DNA of 64,000 bases from Hominisplanchenecus_A murintestinalis (lineage in GTDB: Bacteria; Bacillota; Clostridia; Lachnospirales; Lachnospiraceae), in assembly GCF_943193015.1 (NCBI RefSeq), contig NZ_CALPCM010000007.1:50795-114794 (forward strand), read 5' to 3'. Position numbers and translations under genes: made by a program. Under the pieces are notes generated by a model. It worked only from the letters and a program-made list of their open reading frames with translations. It was not told where the DNA came from and searched no databases. Positions 1-9,332 of this stretch are shown in pieces; the stretch's first letter is position 1; every line of letters begins with the position of its first letter.

Positions 1-1
1 C

Positions 2-649
2 TGTGAGAAAGAAGATCAGGTTTATGTGAAAGTCATTGATTACAAGTCGGGAAATACCGAATTTGATATGGTGGCGCTTTACTATGGACTGCAGCTGCAG
101 CTGGTGGTATATATGAATGCGGCGCTGGAGCTGGAAAAGCGGGTGTACCCGGATAAAGATATTGTGCCTGCCGGGATTTTCTATTACCGGATGCAGGACC
201 CGATGCTGGAGAGAGGCGAGGAGGCATCTCCGGCACAGATTAACAGGGAAATTCTGAAAAAACTGAAGCTTGACGGGCTGGTGAACAGCGATGATGAGAT
301 TGTCAGGAGCATGGACAGGGGACTGGGAGCGGGGGAAAAGAAATCTTCTGATGTGATTCCAGTGTCTTACACAAAAAGCGGATTTTCCAGGTATTCGGCG
401 GTGGCGCAGCGCCGGCAGTTTGAAGAGCTGTCCGCATTTGTCAATGAGAAGATGCGGGATATCGGCAGGCGTATCCTGTCGGGCGAAACGGACGCGGAGC
501 CTTACGAGAGGAAAGGACGGACGGCGTGTGACTACTGCACTTACCGGGAGGTATGCGGGTTTGATGCGAAAGTCCCCGGCACGAAATTCCGCAGGCTGCG
601 GGAATATAAGCCGGAGGATATCTGGAAGAAAATCGGTGAGGAGGCGTAA
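2..649 (+). CDS. addB: ATP-dependent nuclease subunit B, C-terminal part (cut by window edge)
   Basis: This is the last ~215 residues of AddB, which pairs with AddA to resect double-strand breaks for RecA loading and recombination. The reading frame is open from base 2, so the gene starts outside the window. The RecB-family nuclease core is visible as VIDYKSGNTEFD near the left edge, followed by a QLQLVVYM helix. Near the end, ACDYCTYREVC gives three cysteines in a C-x2-C-x5-C pattern, matching the C-terminal part of the AddB 4Fe-4S cluster; the fourth cysteine should lie upstream. The stop is 3 bases before addA, so the two are one operon. Identification is firm; only the completeness is unknown. 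Confidence 0.95.
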   Translation, partial: CEKEDQVYVKVIDYKSGNTEFDMVALYYGLQLQLVVYMNAALELEKRVYPDKDIVPAGIFYYRMQDPMLERGEEASPAQINREILKKLKLDGLVNSDDEIVRSMDRGLGAGEKKSSDVIPVSYTKSGFSRYSAVAQRRQFEELSAFVNEKMRDIGRRILSGETDAEPYERKGRTACDYCTYREVCGFDAKVPGTKFRRLREYKPEDIWKKIGEEA

Positions 650-652
650 AAG

Positions 653-3600
653 ATGGGAGTATCATGGACGAAAGAGCAGCAGCAGGTGATTGAACTGAGA
701 AACAGGAATATCCTGGTGTCTGCGGCGGCAGGTTCGGGAAAAACCGCAGTGCTGGTAGAGCGCATTCTCACGATGATTATGGACAGGGCGCATCCGGTAG
801 ATATTGACAGGCTGCTGATTGTGACGTTTACAAATGCGGCGGCGGGGGAGATGAAGGAGAGGATTCGGAATGCTATCGGAAAGAAACTGGCGGAGGAACC
901 TGGAAACATACATCTGCAGAGACAGCTTACGCTGGTGCATCACGCGCAGATTACTACGATTCACAGCTTCTGCCGGCATGTAATCGGAAACTATTTCCAC
1001 ACGATAGACTTAGACCCGAATTTCCGTATCGGGGATGACGGGGAGATGAAGCTTCTGCGCAATGATGTGGTGGAGGAACTTTTGGAAGATTTTTACGCGA
1101 AGGTGCGGGAAGACAGGAGATATCTGAAGTTTGTAGAGAGCTACGCCACAGGGAAGAACGACGCAGGGCTGGCGGATTTGATTTTTACGATTTATGATTT
1201 CTCTATGAGCTATCCCTGGCCGTTGAAATGGCTGGAGGAGTGCAGGCGGGCGTATGAAATTGAAGATGTACAGGGGCTGGAACATGCCGTCTGGATGCGG
1301 CCGTTGCTGGAAAATGTGGGGCTGCTGCTGGAAGAGTGTGAGGCGAATGTCCGGCAGGCGCTTGAAATCTGCCGGGAAAGCGACGGGCCTTACATGTATG
1401 AAGCGGCGCTTCTGGATGATTTGGTGACAGTGCAGGAATGTCAGAGCGCCGGGACGTATGTGGAATATGCGGATGCATTTTGTAATCTGGGCGCATTTTC
1501 CAGGCTTTCAGCGAAAAAGGATGCTGCAGTTTCGGAGGAGAAAAGAGAACAGGTAAAAGAAATCCGGGAGCAGGTGAAGAAATATATGAAATCCCTGCAG
1601 GAGCAGTATTTTTACCAGAGCCCGGAGGCGATGGCAGAGGATATCAGGGAAAGCCGGGAACAGATGGAGGTGCTGTTGGGGCTGGCAGAGGAATTCCACG
1701 GGCGGTTTGCAGCGAAGAAGAGGGAGCGGAACCTGCTGGACTTTAATGATTTGGAGCATATGGCGCTGGAAATCCTGGTGCGTGAGGAGGATGGAAAGGC
1801 GGCGCCTACGGATGCCGCAGGCCAGTTTGCGGATGCATTTGAGGAAATCATGATTGATGAGTACCAGGACAGTAATCTGGTGCAGGAATATATTCTGACC
1901 AGTGTTTCCAGGCGGCAGAGAGGAGTCCACAATGTTTTCATGGTGGGGGATGTGAAACAGAGCATCTACCGCTTCCGTCTGGCGAGGCCGGAACTTTTTA
2001 TGGAAAAATATGCGGCGTATACCACGGAGGAGTCCCTTGACCAGAAAGTAGAACTGCATAAAAACTTCCGCAGCCGCAGCCAGGTGCTGGCGGGGGTGAA
2101 CGGAATCTTCCGCCGGATTATGGCGGAGAATCTGGGAAATATCCGCTATGACGATGCGGCGGCTCTGTATCCGGGAGCATCTTTTCCCGAAGGGGGAGGG
2201 GAAGATATGGATACGGAGGTACTTCTGCTGGATTTGGGGGCGGAGGAAGAGGCAGTCGAAGAGTCCGGAGAGACAGCGGTAGAGCTGGAGGCGAGGATGA
2301 TCGGGCAGCGGATTCAGGAGCTGGTGGGAAAGACGCAGGTGCTGGATAAAGCGACGGGAAAATACCGTCCGGCACAGTACCGGGACATTGTTATCTTGCT
2401 GCGGACTGTTTCCGGCTGGGCAGATACGATGGCGGGGATACTGGGCAATATGGGGATTCCGGCTTATACAGGCTCGCGTTCAGGTTACTTTTCTGCGGTG
2501 GAAATCCAGACGGTGCTGGCGCTTTTAAAGGTCGTGGATAACCCGGAGCAGGATCTTCCGCTGACGGCAGTACTGCATTCCCCGATTGTGGGCGTGACGG
2601 ACAGGGAGCTGGCGCAGATACGGAGCTGCTGTGCGGAGGGCACATTTTCCGAAGTATGCAGAAAGTATGCGGAAGATGGAGAGGACGAAGCGCTTAAGGG
2701 AAAATTGAAAGACTTTTATGAAATGCTGGGGGACTTCCGGCGGCGCGTGCCTTATACGGCGATGCATGAACTGCTGTGGTACATTTTGGAAAAGACAGGG
2801 TATGGCGAATATGCGGCGGCGATGCCCGGCGGGGAGCAGCGGCGGGCGAATCTGGATATGCTGGCAGAGAAGGCGATGGCTTATGAGAACACCAGCTACC
2901 GGGGACTGTTTAATTTTGTCCGCTATATTGAGCAGCTCCGCAAGTATGACGTGGACTATGGGGAGGCGAATATCCTGGGGGAAGAAGAGGATACGGTGCG
3001 TATCATGAGCATCCATAAGAGCAAAGGGCTGGAGTTCCCGATTGTATTTGCAGCGGGGATGAATAAAGCGTTTAACAGGCAGGACAGCCGGGGGAAGCTT
3101 GCGCTGCATCCGGATTATGGGATTGGCTGTGATTTTATCGACGCAGAGCTGCGCATCAAAGCACCGACCCTTTTAAAGAAAGCCATTCAGCGGCAGCTTA
3201 TTAATGACAATTTGGGAGAAGAGCTGCGGGTGCTTTACGTGGCGCTGACCAGGGCGAAGGAAAAGCTGATTCTTACCGGCGCGGCAAAGCTGGAGAACCG
3301 CATGAAGAAGTGGCGTCATTTTTATGGGGATACTCTGCCCTTTGGCGTGCGTTCGGAGGCCGGCTCTTATCTGGACTGGGTAATGCCCGCGCTGTTGATG
3401 CAGTCTCAGGAGCAGGGATTTTCGGAGACAGAAGCAGGAATGGGAATAGATATTTCCACGCCGGAAGCTTCTTATGCGGTGAGGGTATTGTCTATCGGAG
3501 ATTTGGCAAAAGAGGAGGCGCTGCATCAGATTAAGAGCCGCTGGACAAAGGAAACTTTGCTTCAGTGGGACACGGACTGCGTGTACAGTGAGCCTATGAG

Positions 3601-4330
3601 GATTCATTTGAAAGCCGCATTTGACGCGGAGTATTTCTGGAAAGACAGCATGGATATCTACGGGAAAATTACAGTGTCTGAACTAAAGAGCATGAAGCAG
3701 ACGGCAGACAGAGAGGGAATGTACGAAGTATTTACAGAGCCTGATGTGGTGCCGCTGCTTCCGAAATTCGTCAGTGAAGAGCAGGAAGCACAGGGTGCGG
3801 CGAAAGGAACGATTTATCATAAATTTCTGGAGAACCTGGATTATAGTATGGGAGAGACGGTAAAGGATGTAGGGAAACAGCTGGCGCGGCTATGTGCAGA
3901 AGGAAAGCTTACGGAAAAAGAAACAGAAGTGATTGACGTGCCGAAAATCGTCCGTTTTCTGCGGAGCCCCCTGGGACAGCGGATGAAGCAGGCGGCCGCA
4001 GGCGGAAAACTCTGCCGGGAGCAGCAGTTTGTCCTGGGCGTTCATGCGGACGAAATACGGGAGAGCTGGACGGGGGACGACATGGTGCTGGTACAGGGGA
4101 TTATCGACGCGTATTTTTATGAAGGGGATGAAATCGTCCTGGTAGACTACAAGACGGATTACGTGCCGGAAGGACGCGTAGGTTACCTGGCAGATAAATA
4201 TGGCATCCAATTGGAGTATTATGCGCAGGCGCTGGAGAGGATGACGGGGAAGAGAGTGAAAGAGAGGTACATTTATTCTTTTTGGCTGCAGAAAGTGATA
4301 CCTGCCGGCGAATATTTAACTCATGTTTGA
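653..4330 (+). CDS. addA: ATP-dependent helicase/nuclease subunit A
   Basis: AddA is the UvrD-like (SF1A) helicase and second nuclease of the AddAB complex. At 1225 residues it has the usual family length. The Q motif (TKEQQQVIE) and Walker A (AAAGSGKT, residues 24-31) are at the N terminus, Walker B is IDEYQDSN, motif III is VGDVKQSIYRFR, and the late helicase motif is VALTRAKEKL. The C-terminal nuclease centre is LVDYKTDYVPEGR. The start is supported by GTGAGGAGG just upstream, inside the end of addB. The TGA stop overlaps the -35 box of the promoter of the downstream polysaccharide locus. Confidence 0.97.
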   Translation: MGVSWTKEQQQVIELRNRNILVSAAAGSGKTAVLVERILTMIMDRAHPVDIDRLLIVTFTNAAAGEMKERIRNAIGKKLAEEPGNIHLQRQLTLVHHAQITTIHSFCRHVIGNYFHTIDLDPNFRIGDDGEMKLLRNDVVEELLEDFYAKVREDRRYLKFVESYATGKNDAGLADLIFTIYDFSMSYPWPLKWLEECRRAYEIEDVQGLEHAVWMRPLLENVGLLLEECEANVRQALEICRESDGPYMYEAALLDDLVTVQECQSAGTYVEYADAFCNLGAFSRLSAKKDAAVSEEKREQVKEIREQVKKYMKSLQEQYFYQSPEAMAEDIRESREQMEVLLGLAEEFHGRFAAKKRERNLLDFNDLEHMALEILVREEDGKAAPTDAAGQFADAFEEIMIDEYQDSNLVQEYILTSVSRRQRGVHNVFMVGDVKQSIYRFRLARPELFMEKYAAYTTEESLDQKVELHKNFRSRSQVLAGVNGIFRRIMAENLGNIRYDDAAALYPGASFPEGGGEDMDTEVLLLDLGAEEEAVEESGETAVELEARMIGQRIQELVGKTQVLDKATGKYRPAQYRDIVILLRTVSGWADTMAGILGNMGIPAYTGSRSGYFSAVEIQTVLALLKVVDNPEQDLPLTAVLHSPIVGVTDRELAQIRSCCAEGTFSEVCRKYAEDGEDEALKGKLKDFYEMLGDFRRRVPYTAMHELLWYILEKTGYGEYAAAMPGGEQRRANLDMLAEKAMAYENTSYRGLFNFVRYIEQLRKYDVDYGEANILGEEEDTVRIMSIHKSKGLEFPIVFAAGMNKAFNRQDSRGKLALHPDYGIGCDFIDAELRIKAPTLLKKAIQRQLINDNLGEELRVLYVALTRAKEKLILTGAAKLENRMKKWRHFYGDTLPFGVRSEAGSYLDWVMPALLMQSQEQGFSETEAGMGIDISTPEASYAVRVLSIGDLAKEEALHQIKSRWTKETLLQWDTDCVYSEPMRIHLKAAFDAEYFWKDSMDIYGKITVSELKSMKQTADREGMYEVFTEPDVVPLLPKFVSEEQEAQGAAKGTIYHKFLENLDYSMGETVKDVGKQLARLCAEGKLTEKETEVIDVPKIVRFLRSPLGQRMKQAAAGGKLCREQQFVLGVHADEIRESWTGDDMVLVQGIIDAYFYEGDEIVLVDYKTDYVPEGRVGYLADKYGIQLEYYAQALERMTGKRVKERYIYSFWLQKVIPAGEYLTHV

Positions 4331-4356
4331 CAGATACTTTCGGCATATGGTAGAAT
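4327..4356 (+). promoter_or_regulatory. Predicted SigA-type promoter of the polysaccharide locus
   Basis: TTGACA (4327-4332), an 18-base spacer and TAGAAT (4351-4356). The -35 box contains the stop codon of addA. The predicted transcript begins near 4363, leaving about 20 bases of leader before the first glycosyltransferase. This is the only strong promoter seen upstream of the first half of the locus. Confidence 0.65.
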
Positions 4357-4382
4357 AGGCGGCATAAGTGAGGAAGTGCGAA

Positions 4383-5519
4383 ATGTCGGATAAAATAAAG
4401 GTGTCGGTGGTTCTGCCCGTGTATAATGTGGAACGCTACCTGCCGCAGTGCATGGATGGTATTTTGGGGCAGACGCTGAAGGAAATTGAGGTCATATGCA
4501 TAGACGACGGCTCTGCGGACGGCAGTCTGGGGATTTTGCGTGAGTATGAGCGCAGCGACAGCCGGGTGCAGGTGCTTACCGGGGAAAACCACGGTGCGGC
4601 GGCTGCCAGAAACAGGGGAATGGAGAGGGCATGCGGCGAATATCTGATTTTTCTGGATTCGGATGATTTCTATGAGCCGGAGATGCTGGAGAAGGCTTAC
4701 AGGCGTGCCGGGGAGACGCAGGCGGATGTTACGATCTTCCGGGGAGACAGATATGATGATACGTTAGAGAATTATATACAGATGGACTATTCCATTAAGC
4801 GCGGGCAGCTGCCTGGAAAGAACCCATTTTGCTGGCGGGACATGCCGGATCGGATTTTTACGTTTGCCGTGGGATGGGCATGGGATAAGCTGTACCGTAG
4901 GGAGTTTGTGGAGGCGGCAGAACTGAAATTTCAGGAGCTGCGCACCTCGAATGATTTGTATTTTGTGTTCTCGTCTTTGGTGAAGGCAGAGAAAATCTGT
5001 ATCGTGGAGGAGCTTCTGGTTCACCACAGAATCCATGTGAAAGGCTCTCTGTCGGCGACTAGGGAGAAGTCCTGGAACTGTTTTTATGAGGCGTGTAAGG
5101 CGCTGCAGGATGAGCTGAGGAAGATGGGCGTATATGGAAAACTGGAAAAAGGATTTGTAAACTGGGCGCTTCACTTTTGCTTTTGGAACCTGGATACGAT
5201 TGAAGGCTCTGCGTATGAAAAGGTGTATGATTTGCTGTGCGGAGAATGCAGCGAGCGCTTTGGCTTCTTTTCCCACGGCAGAGAGTATTATGCGCAGCCG
5301 GAGCTGTATGACAGGCTGGGTGCGATGCGGGAACGCTCCTGCATCGGATATCTTCTCGGGGAAAACAGGAGACTGGCAGAAGAGAATAAGGAGAAGCAGC
5401 GCCGGATCGAAGAGTTGAAGGATGAAAACAGGGCGGTAAAAGATTCTGCGACGTTCCGTACGGGGAAAGTCATCACGGCATTGCCGGGAAAGATAAAGAG
5501 AGCGGTGAAAAGGGGCTGA
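4383..5519 (+). CDS. GT2 family glycosyltransferase with coiled-coil tail
   Basis: A GT-A fold family 2 enzyme of 378 residues that should transfer a sugar from a nucleotide donor at the cytoplasmic face of the membrane; donor and acceptor cannot be told from sequence. The N terminus has VSVVLPVYNVERYL, then CIDDGSADGS and the metal-binding FLDSDDFYEPE. The C terminus is a charged coiled coil (RLAEENKEKQRRIEEL) ending in FRTGKVITALPGKIKRAVKR, a tail shared with two other GT2 proteins of the locus. I chose ATG 4383 over GTG 4368 because GAGGAAG sits about 7 bases upstream of it. First gene of the locus, directly after the promoter at 4327. Confidence 0.85.
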   Translation: MSDKIKVSVVLPVYNVERYLPQCMDGILGQTLKEIEVICIDDGSADGSLGILREYERSDSRVQVLTGENHGAAAARNRGMERACGEYLIFLDSDDFYEPEMLEKAYRRAGETQADVTIFRGDRYDDTLENYIQMDYSIKRGQLPGKNPFCWRDMPDRIFTFAVGWAWDKLYRREFVEAAELKFQELRTSNDLYFVFSSLVKAEKICIVEELLVHHRIHVKGSLSATREKSWNCFYEACKALQDELRKMGVYGKLEKGFVNWALHFCFWNLDTIEGSAYEKVYDLLCGECSERFGFFSHGREYYAQPELYDRLGAMRERSCIGYLLGENRRLAEENKEKQRRIEELKDENRAVKDSATFRTGKVITALPGKIKRAVKRG

Positions 5520-5541
5520 GACAGTCCGGGAGGAGAGGAAA

Positions 5542-6678
5542 ATGCCAAAGGTATCGGTAGTTGTACCTACTTATAATGTAGAGAAATATCTCGCGGAGTG
5601 TATGGATAGCCTGCTGGGGCAGACGCTGCAGGATATGGAGTTTGTCTGTGTGAATGACGGTTCTACAGACTCGTCGCTTGAGATTTTAAAGCAGTATGCT
5701 GCGAAGGATGACAGGGTGAAAATCCTGGACGGGCCGAATGGGGGCTACGGAAAAGCTATGAACCGGGGGCTGGACGCGTGTACGGGAGAGTATGTGGGAA
5801 TTCTGGAGCCGGACGATTATGTGAAGGAAGATATGTATGAAAAGCTTTATCGGACGGCGAAGGAAAAGAACCTTGATATTATCAAGGCAGACTTTTACCG
5901 TTTTGTTACCGGGGAAGATGGGAAGAGGGAATTCCGGTATAACCGCCTGACTTCCGTGGATTCTCTGTATGGGCGTGTGATTGACCCAAAGGATGAACCG
6001 GATATGTTTAAGGCTCTGATGAATACCTGGAGCGGCATTTACCGGAGAAGCTTTCTGGAAGAGCATCATATCCGCCATAATGAGACGCCGGGAGCTTCGT
6101 TTCAGGACAACGGTTTCTGGTTTCAGACGTTCTGCTTTGCGAAGAGGATTTATTTTGTAGACAGGCCGTATTACAGGAACCGCCGTGACAACCCCAACTC
6201 TTCGGTTCACAGCCGGGAGAAGGTGTTCTGTATGAATGATGAATATGCGTTTATCCTGGATTTCCTGAACGCGCACCCGGAGTTTAAGAAGCGCTATATG
6301 GGGATTTATAACTTTAAGCGGTATCACAATTATATCGCGGCTCTCTACCGGGTAGGAGAGGAATACCGGGATATGTACATGGAGCGGTTTCAGAAGGAGT
6401 TTCTTGAGGCGGACAAAAACGATGAGCTGGAAGCAGAGGTATTTACTCCCGAAGAATGGGAGCTTGTGAAGATTCTGCTGAGAGACCGTCATGCCTATGT
6501 TTATGAAGAGCGGATTTACCGGGTGGGCATAGAAAAGGACTGGGAGATTGAGCGTCTGCAGGCGGAGCTTGAAAATGTGAAGGGCTCTACATCCTACAAG
6601 GTGGGGAAAGCTGTTATGTGCCTGCCCTGTGCTTTAAAGGAAGGGATTCTGCGGCTGAAAAGAAGGCGTGAGGAGTGA
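5542..6678 (+). CDS. GT2 family glycosyltransferase
   Basis: A 378-residue family 2 glycosyltransferase. PKVSVVVPTYNVEKYLAEC opens the GT-A domain, with CVNDGSTDSS for nucleotide binding and ILEPDDYVKEDMYEKLY in the place of the DxD metal site; here the motif reads EPDD rather than the commoner DSDD. The middle (NTWSGIYRRSFLEEHHIR, FQDNGFWFQT) resembles the acceptor part of enzymes annotated as capsular or teichoic GT2 proteins. It ends with a predicted coiled coil and the shared tail SYKVGKAVMCLPCALKEG. A good AGGAGAGG ribosome site precedes the ATG. It lies 22 bases after the previous gene, in the same operon. Specific sugar unknown. Confidence 0.85.
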   Translation: MPKVSVVVPTYNVEKYLAECMDSLLGQTLQDMEFVCVNDGSTDSSLEILKQYAAKDDRVKILDGPNGGYGKAMNRGLDACTGEYVGILEPDDYVKEDMYEKLYRTAKEKNLDIIKADFYRFVTGEDGKREFRYNRLTSVDSLYGRVIDPKDEPDMFKALMNTWSGIYRRSFLEEHHIRHNETPGASFQDNGFWFQTFCFAKRIYFVDRPYYRNRRDNPNSSVHSREKVFCMNDEYAFILDFLNAHPEFKKRYMGIYNFKRYHNYIAALYRVGEEYRDMYMERFQKEFLEADKNDELEAEVFTPEEWELVKILLRDRHAYVYEERIYRVGIEKDWEIERLQAELENVKGSTSYKVGKAVMCLPCALKEGILRLKRRREE

Positions 6679-6707
6679 GGCTTTAGCACTTCCTCTGGAG
6701 ATGGTTT

Positions 6708-7712
6708 ATGAAAAAAATACTTACGGTGGTGATACCCGCCTATAACATTGAAAAATATATTGAAAACTGTCTGGATTCGTTTGTGATTCCGGAGGTTCTG
6801 GAGGATTTGGAGGTTCTAATCGTCAACGACGGTTCGAAAGACCGTTCTGCCGACTTGGCGGCGGCGTACGAAAAGCGCTATCCAAATTCTTTTCGTGTCA
6901 TAAATAAAGAGAACGGCGGACACGGTTCCACGATTAACCGAGGGCTTTTGGAGGCTTCCGGAAAGTACTTTAAGGTAGTGGACGGCGACGACTGGGTGGA
7001 GCGGGAGGCTTTTCTGCGTCTGATGGACTGTCTGAAAGGCTGTACTTCGGATGTGGTGTTTTCGAACTATTACTGGGTGCGCGAGAAGGACGGCCGGAAA
7101 AAGCCGGAGTTTGCGGAGCCATTTGCCGGGGTTATTTATGGAAAAGAGTACCAATTTTCTGAGATTAGTGGTAGAATATTTATGAAAATGCATGGGATGA
7201 CGATGCGGACAGAAATGCTGCGGGGGATTCCGCCGATTGACGAGCATTGTTTCTATGTAGATATGGAATATGTGCTGTTTCCGGTGCCGTTAATCCGCAC
7301 GGTTACGTGCATTGATGCGGTTGTGTACATGTATCGTGTAGGGCTTCCGGGACAAAGCATGAATATGAAAAGCATGAGGAAAAACGCAGAAAATTATGAC
7401 AGGGTTCTGCAGCGTCTTCTGGGCTTTTATGATGAGCAGAGGCAGAAGAGAGCGCCGGCGTGCGTGATGGTTTATCTGGAAAATATTATTGCGCGGATGG
7501 CAGCCAGCAGGTTTAAGATATTCCTGAGTTTTCCATGCAGCAGGAAAATTCCGCTGCAGATGCGGGAGTTTGACAGGGGGCTTTTGGAGAAGTACCCGAA
7601 GATTTACCAGGCGGTGAGAAACCGGGCGGTATTGTTTCTGAGGAAAACAGATTACCGGGCGTATTATGCGGCCAGGCTGACATTTAAGATAAAGGAAGGG
7701 TTGAAGAAATGA
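6708..7712 (+). CDS. GT2 family glycosyltransferase
   Basis: A 334-residue family 2 glycosyltransferase with LTVVIPAYNIEKYIENCLDS, LIVNDGSKDRS and KVVDGDDWVEREAF as nucleotide- and metal-binding motifs. The motif NGGHGSTINRGL after the first half is typical of GT2 proteins that sit next to Wzm/TagG transporters in Firmicutes. It lacks the coiled-coil tail of its two upstream neighbours. The last four bases overlap the start of the ABC permease (ATGA), so the two are translationally coupled, suggesting that this enzyme works on the glycan exported by that transporter. Substrate not determinable. Confidence 0.83.
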   Translation: MKKILTVVIPAYNIEKYIENCLDSFVIPEVLEDLEVLIVNDGSKDRSADLAAAYEKRYPNSFRVINKENGGHGSTINRGLLEASGKYFKVVDGDDWVEREAFLRLMDCLKGCTSDVVFSNYYWVREKDGRKKPEFAEPFAGVIYGKEYQFSEISGRIFMKMHGMTMRTEMLRGIPPIDEHCFYVDMEYVLFPVPLIRTVTCIDAVVYMYRVGLPGQSMNMKSMRKNAENYDRVLQRLLGFYDEQRQKRAPACVMVYLENIIARMAASRFKIFLSFPCSRKIPLQMREFDRGLLEKYPKIYQAVRNRAVLFLRKTDYRAYYAARLTFKIKEGLKK

Positions 7713-8503
7713 GTATTTGGCAGGAAAGAGTTCATGTGTTTTTCCAATATAAAGACTTGCTCAAGCAGCTGGTAAAGCGTGATGTAAAGCTGAAATACCG
7801 GAGGAGCGTCCTGGGGTATGTGTGGAGTATCCTGAATCCGCTGCTGATTATGATTATTATGACGCTGGTATTTTCAAATATGTTTGACAGAGGGAAAAGT
7901 ATCGTGAACTATCCGGTCTATCTGATTACCGGACGGACGATTTTTGAGTTTATGACCTCATCGACCAATGCGGCGATGCGCTCTATTATCGGGAATGGGG
8001 CATTGCTGAAAAAGTGTTATGTTCCCAAGTACATTTTCACCTTGGCAAAGGTGACAAGCTCTTTGGTGGATTTTGTGTTTTCACTGGGCGCTCTCGTAAT
8101 TGTAATGATTTGCACCAGGGCTTCGGTGACGCCTTATATTCTCTGTACGCCGCTGGTTATGATACAGCTTTATTTGTTCTGCTGCGGCCTTGGTTTTCTT
8201 TTGGCGTCTATGAATGTGTTCTTCCGGGATGTACAGCATATCTATAAGGCAGTGACTACGGCATGGATGTACCTGACGCCGATTTTCTATCCGATTCAGC
8301 AGCTTCCGGAGAACATACGGTTCTTTGTTAAGGGTTTTAATCCTATGTATTATTATGTGGCGCAGTTCCGTGATATGGTATGCAACGGGCAGTTTCCGGG
8401 ACCGCGTATCTTCTGGGGCGGCTGGCTGATAGCAGTCGTGATGTTTGCGATTGGAATTACGGTGTTTAAGAAGAGCCAGGATAAATTTATTCTCTATATT
8501 TAA
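7709..8503 (+). CDS. wzm: Polysaccharide ABC exporter, permease (Wzm/TagG family)
   Basis: The membrane half of an ABC-2 exporter that moves a lipid-linked polysaccharide across the membrane. It has 264 residues with about six hydrophobic segments. The N-terminal signature LLKQLVKRDVKLKYRRSVLG followed by YVWSILNPLLIMIIM is characteristic of the Wzm/TagG/RfbA family. PMYYYVAQFRD near the C terminus also fits. It overlaps the preceding GT2 by four bases and is followed 17 bases later by its ATPase. The GlfT2-like enzyme and mutase just downstream suggest a galactofuranose-containing cargo; that assignment is inferred from position. Confidence 0.9.
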   Translation: MSIWQERVHVFFQYKDLLKQLVKRDVKLKYRRSVLGYVWSILNPLLIMIIMTLVFSNMFDRGKSIVNYPVYLITGRTIFEFMTSSTNAAMRSIIGNGALLKKCYVPKYIFTLAKVTSSLVDFVFSLGALVIVMICTRASVTPYILCTPLVMIQLYLFCCGLGFLLASMNVFFRDVQHIYKAVTTAWMYLTPIFYPIQQLPENIRFFVKGFNPMYYYVAQFRDMVCNGQFPGPRIFWGGWLIAVVMFAIGITVFKKSQDKFILYI

Positions 8504-8520
8504 GGTGAGGGAAAAAAGAG

Positions 8521-9297
8521 ATGAAAGATAAGGAATATATCATTGATGTGGATCATGTGACCATCCGGTTTAATAAGTCAAGGCAGGGCGTGGATAATCT
8601 GAAAGAGTACGTTATCCATATGCTTAAACGAGAACTGCTGTTTCAGGAGTTCCTGGCAGTCAAGGACGTCTCCCTGAAAGTGAAGCGGGGGGAAGCCTGG
8701 GGGCTGATTGGTACCAACGGTTCCGGAAAATCTACGCTTTTGAAGGCCATCAGTGGTATTATGAAGCCATATAAGGGAACAATTACCATAAGAGGGGGCA
8801 TTGCGCCGTTGATTGAGCTGGGTGCAGGATTTGATGCAAATCTGACTGCGCGGGAAAATATTTTTATGAACGGGGCGGTGCTGGGGCACTCCGAGAAGTT
8901 TATGCAGGAGCATTTTGATGATATTGTGGACTTTGCAGATATCGGAGATTTTCTGGATTCCCCAATTAAGAATTATTCTTCCGGTATGAAGGCAAGGCTG
9001 GGATTTTCCGTGGCAACTATGGTAAAACCGGATATCCTGATTGTAGATGAGGTGCTGGCGGTCGGGGATTTCCTGTTCCGGAAAAAATGCCAGAAGAGGA
9101 TGCAGGAGATGCTTTCCGGAGGAACGACGCTGCTTTTTGTGTCCCATAACCTGGAACAGGTGCGGGATTTGTGCGACCATGCGCTGTGGCTGGATAAGGG
9201 CGAAGCTGTGATGAGCGGCGGGGTGCATGAAGTGTGCGACGCATATCAGGAGCTGGAGCATGATATAAATGCTGCCAAAAAGAAAAAGAAACGATAA
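8521..9297 (+). CDS. wzt: Polysaccharide ABC exporter, ATP-binding subunit (Wzt/TagH family)
   Basis: The nucleotide-binding partner of the permease at 7709. Walker A is GTNGSGKST (residues 64-72), the signature is NYSSGMKARLGFSVA, and Walker B is ILIVDEVLAVGD, whose sequence is typical of Wzt/TagH. At 258 residues it is a short form: it ends soon after the ATPase domain (CDAYQELEHDINAAKKKKKR) and has no C-terminal carbohydrate-binding domain as found in Klebsiella or E. coli O9a Wzt. Export by such short forms is usually not tied to a capped chain end. Very likely co-transcribed with wzm and the GlfT2-like gene. Confidence 0.92.
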   Translation: MKDKEYIIDVDHVTIRFNKSRQGVDNLKEYVIHMLKRELLFQEFLAVKDVSLKVKRGEAWGLIGTNGSGKSTLLKAISGIMKPYKGTITIRGGIAPLIELGAGFDANLTARENIFMNGAVLGHSEKFMQEHFDDIVDFADIGDFLDSPIKNYSSGMKARLGFSVATMVKPDILIVDEVLAVGDFLFRKKCQKRMQEMLSGGTTLLFVSHNLEQVRDLCDHALWLDKGEAVMSGGVHEVCDAYQELEHDINAAKKKKKR

Positions 9298-9332
9298 ATT
9301 ACGGCTTGATAAAGGCTGCTGGAGGTTAAGGT

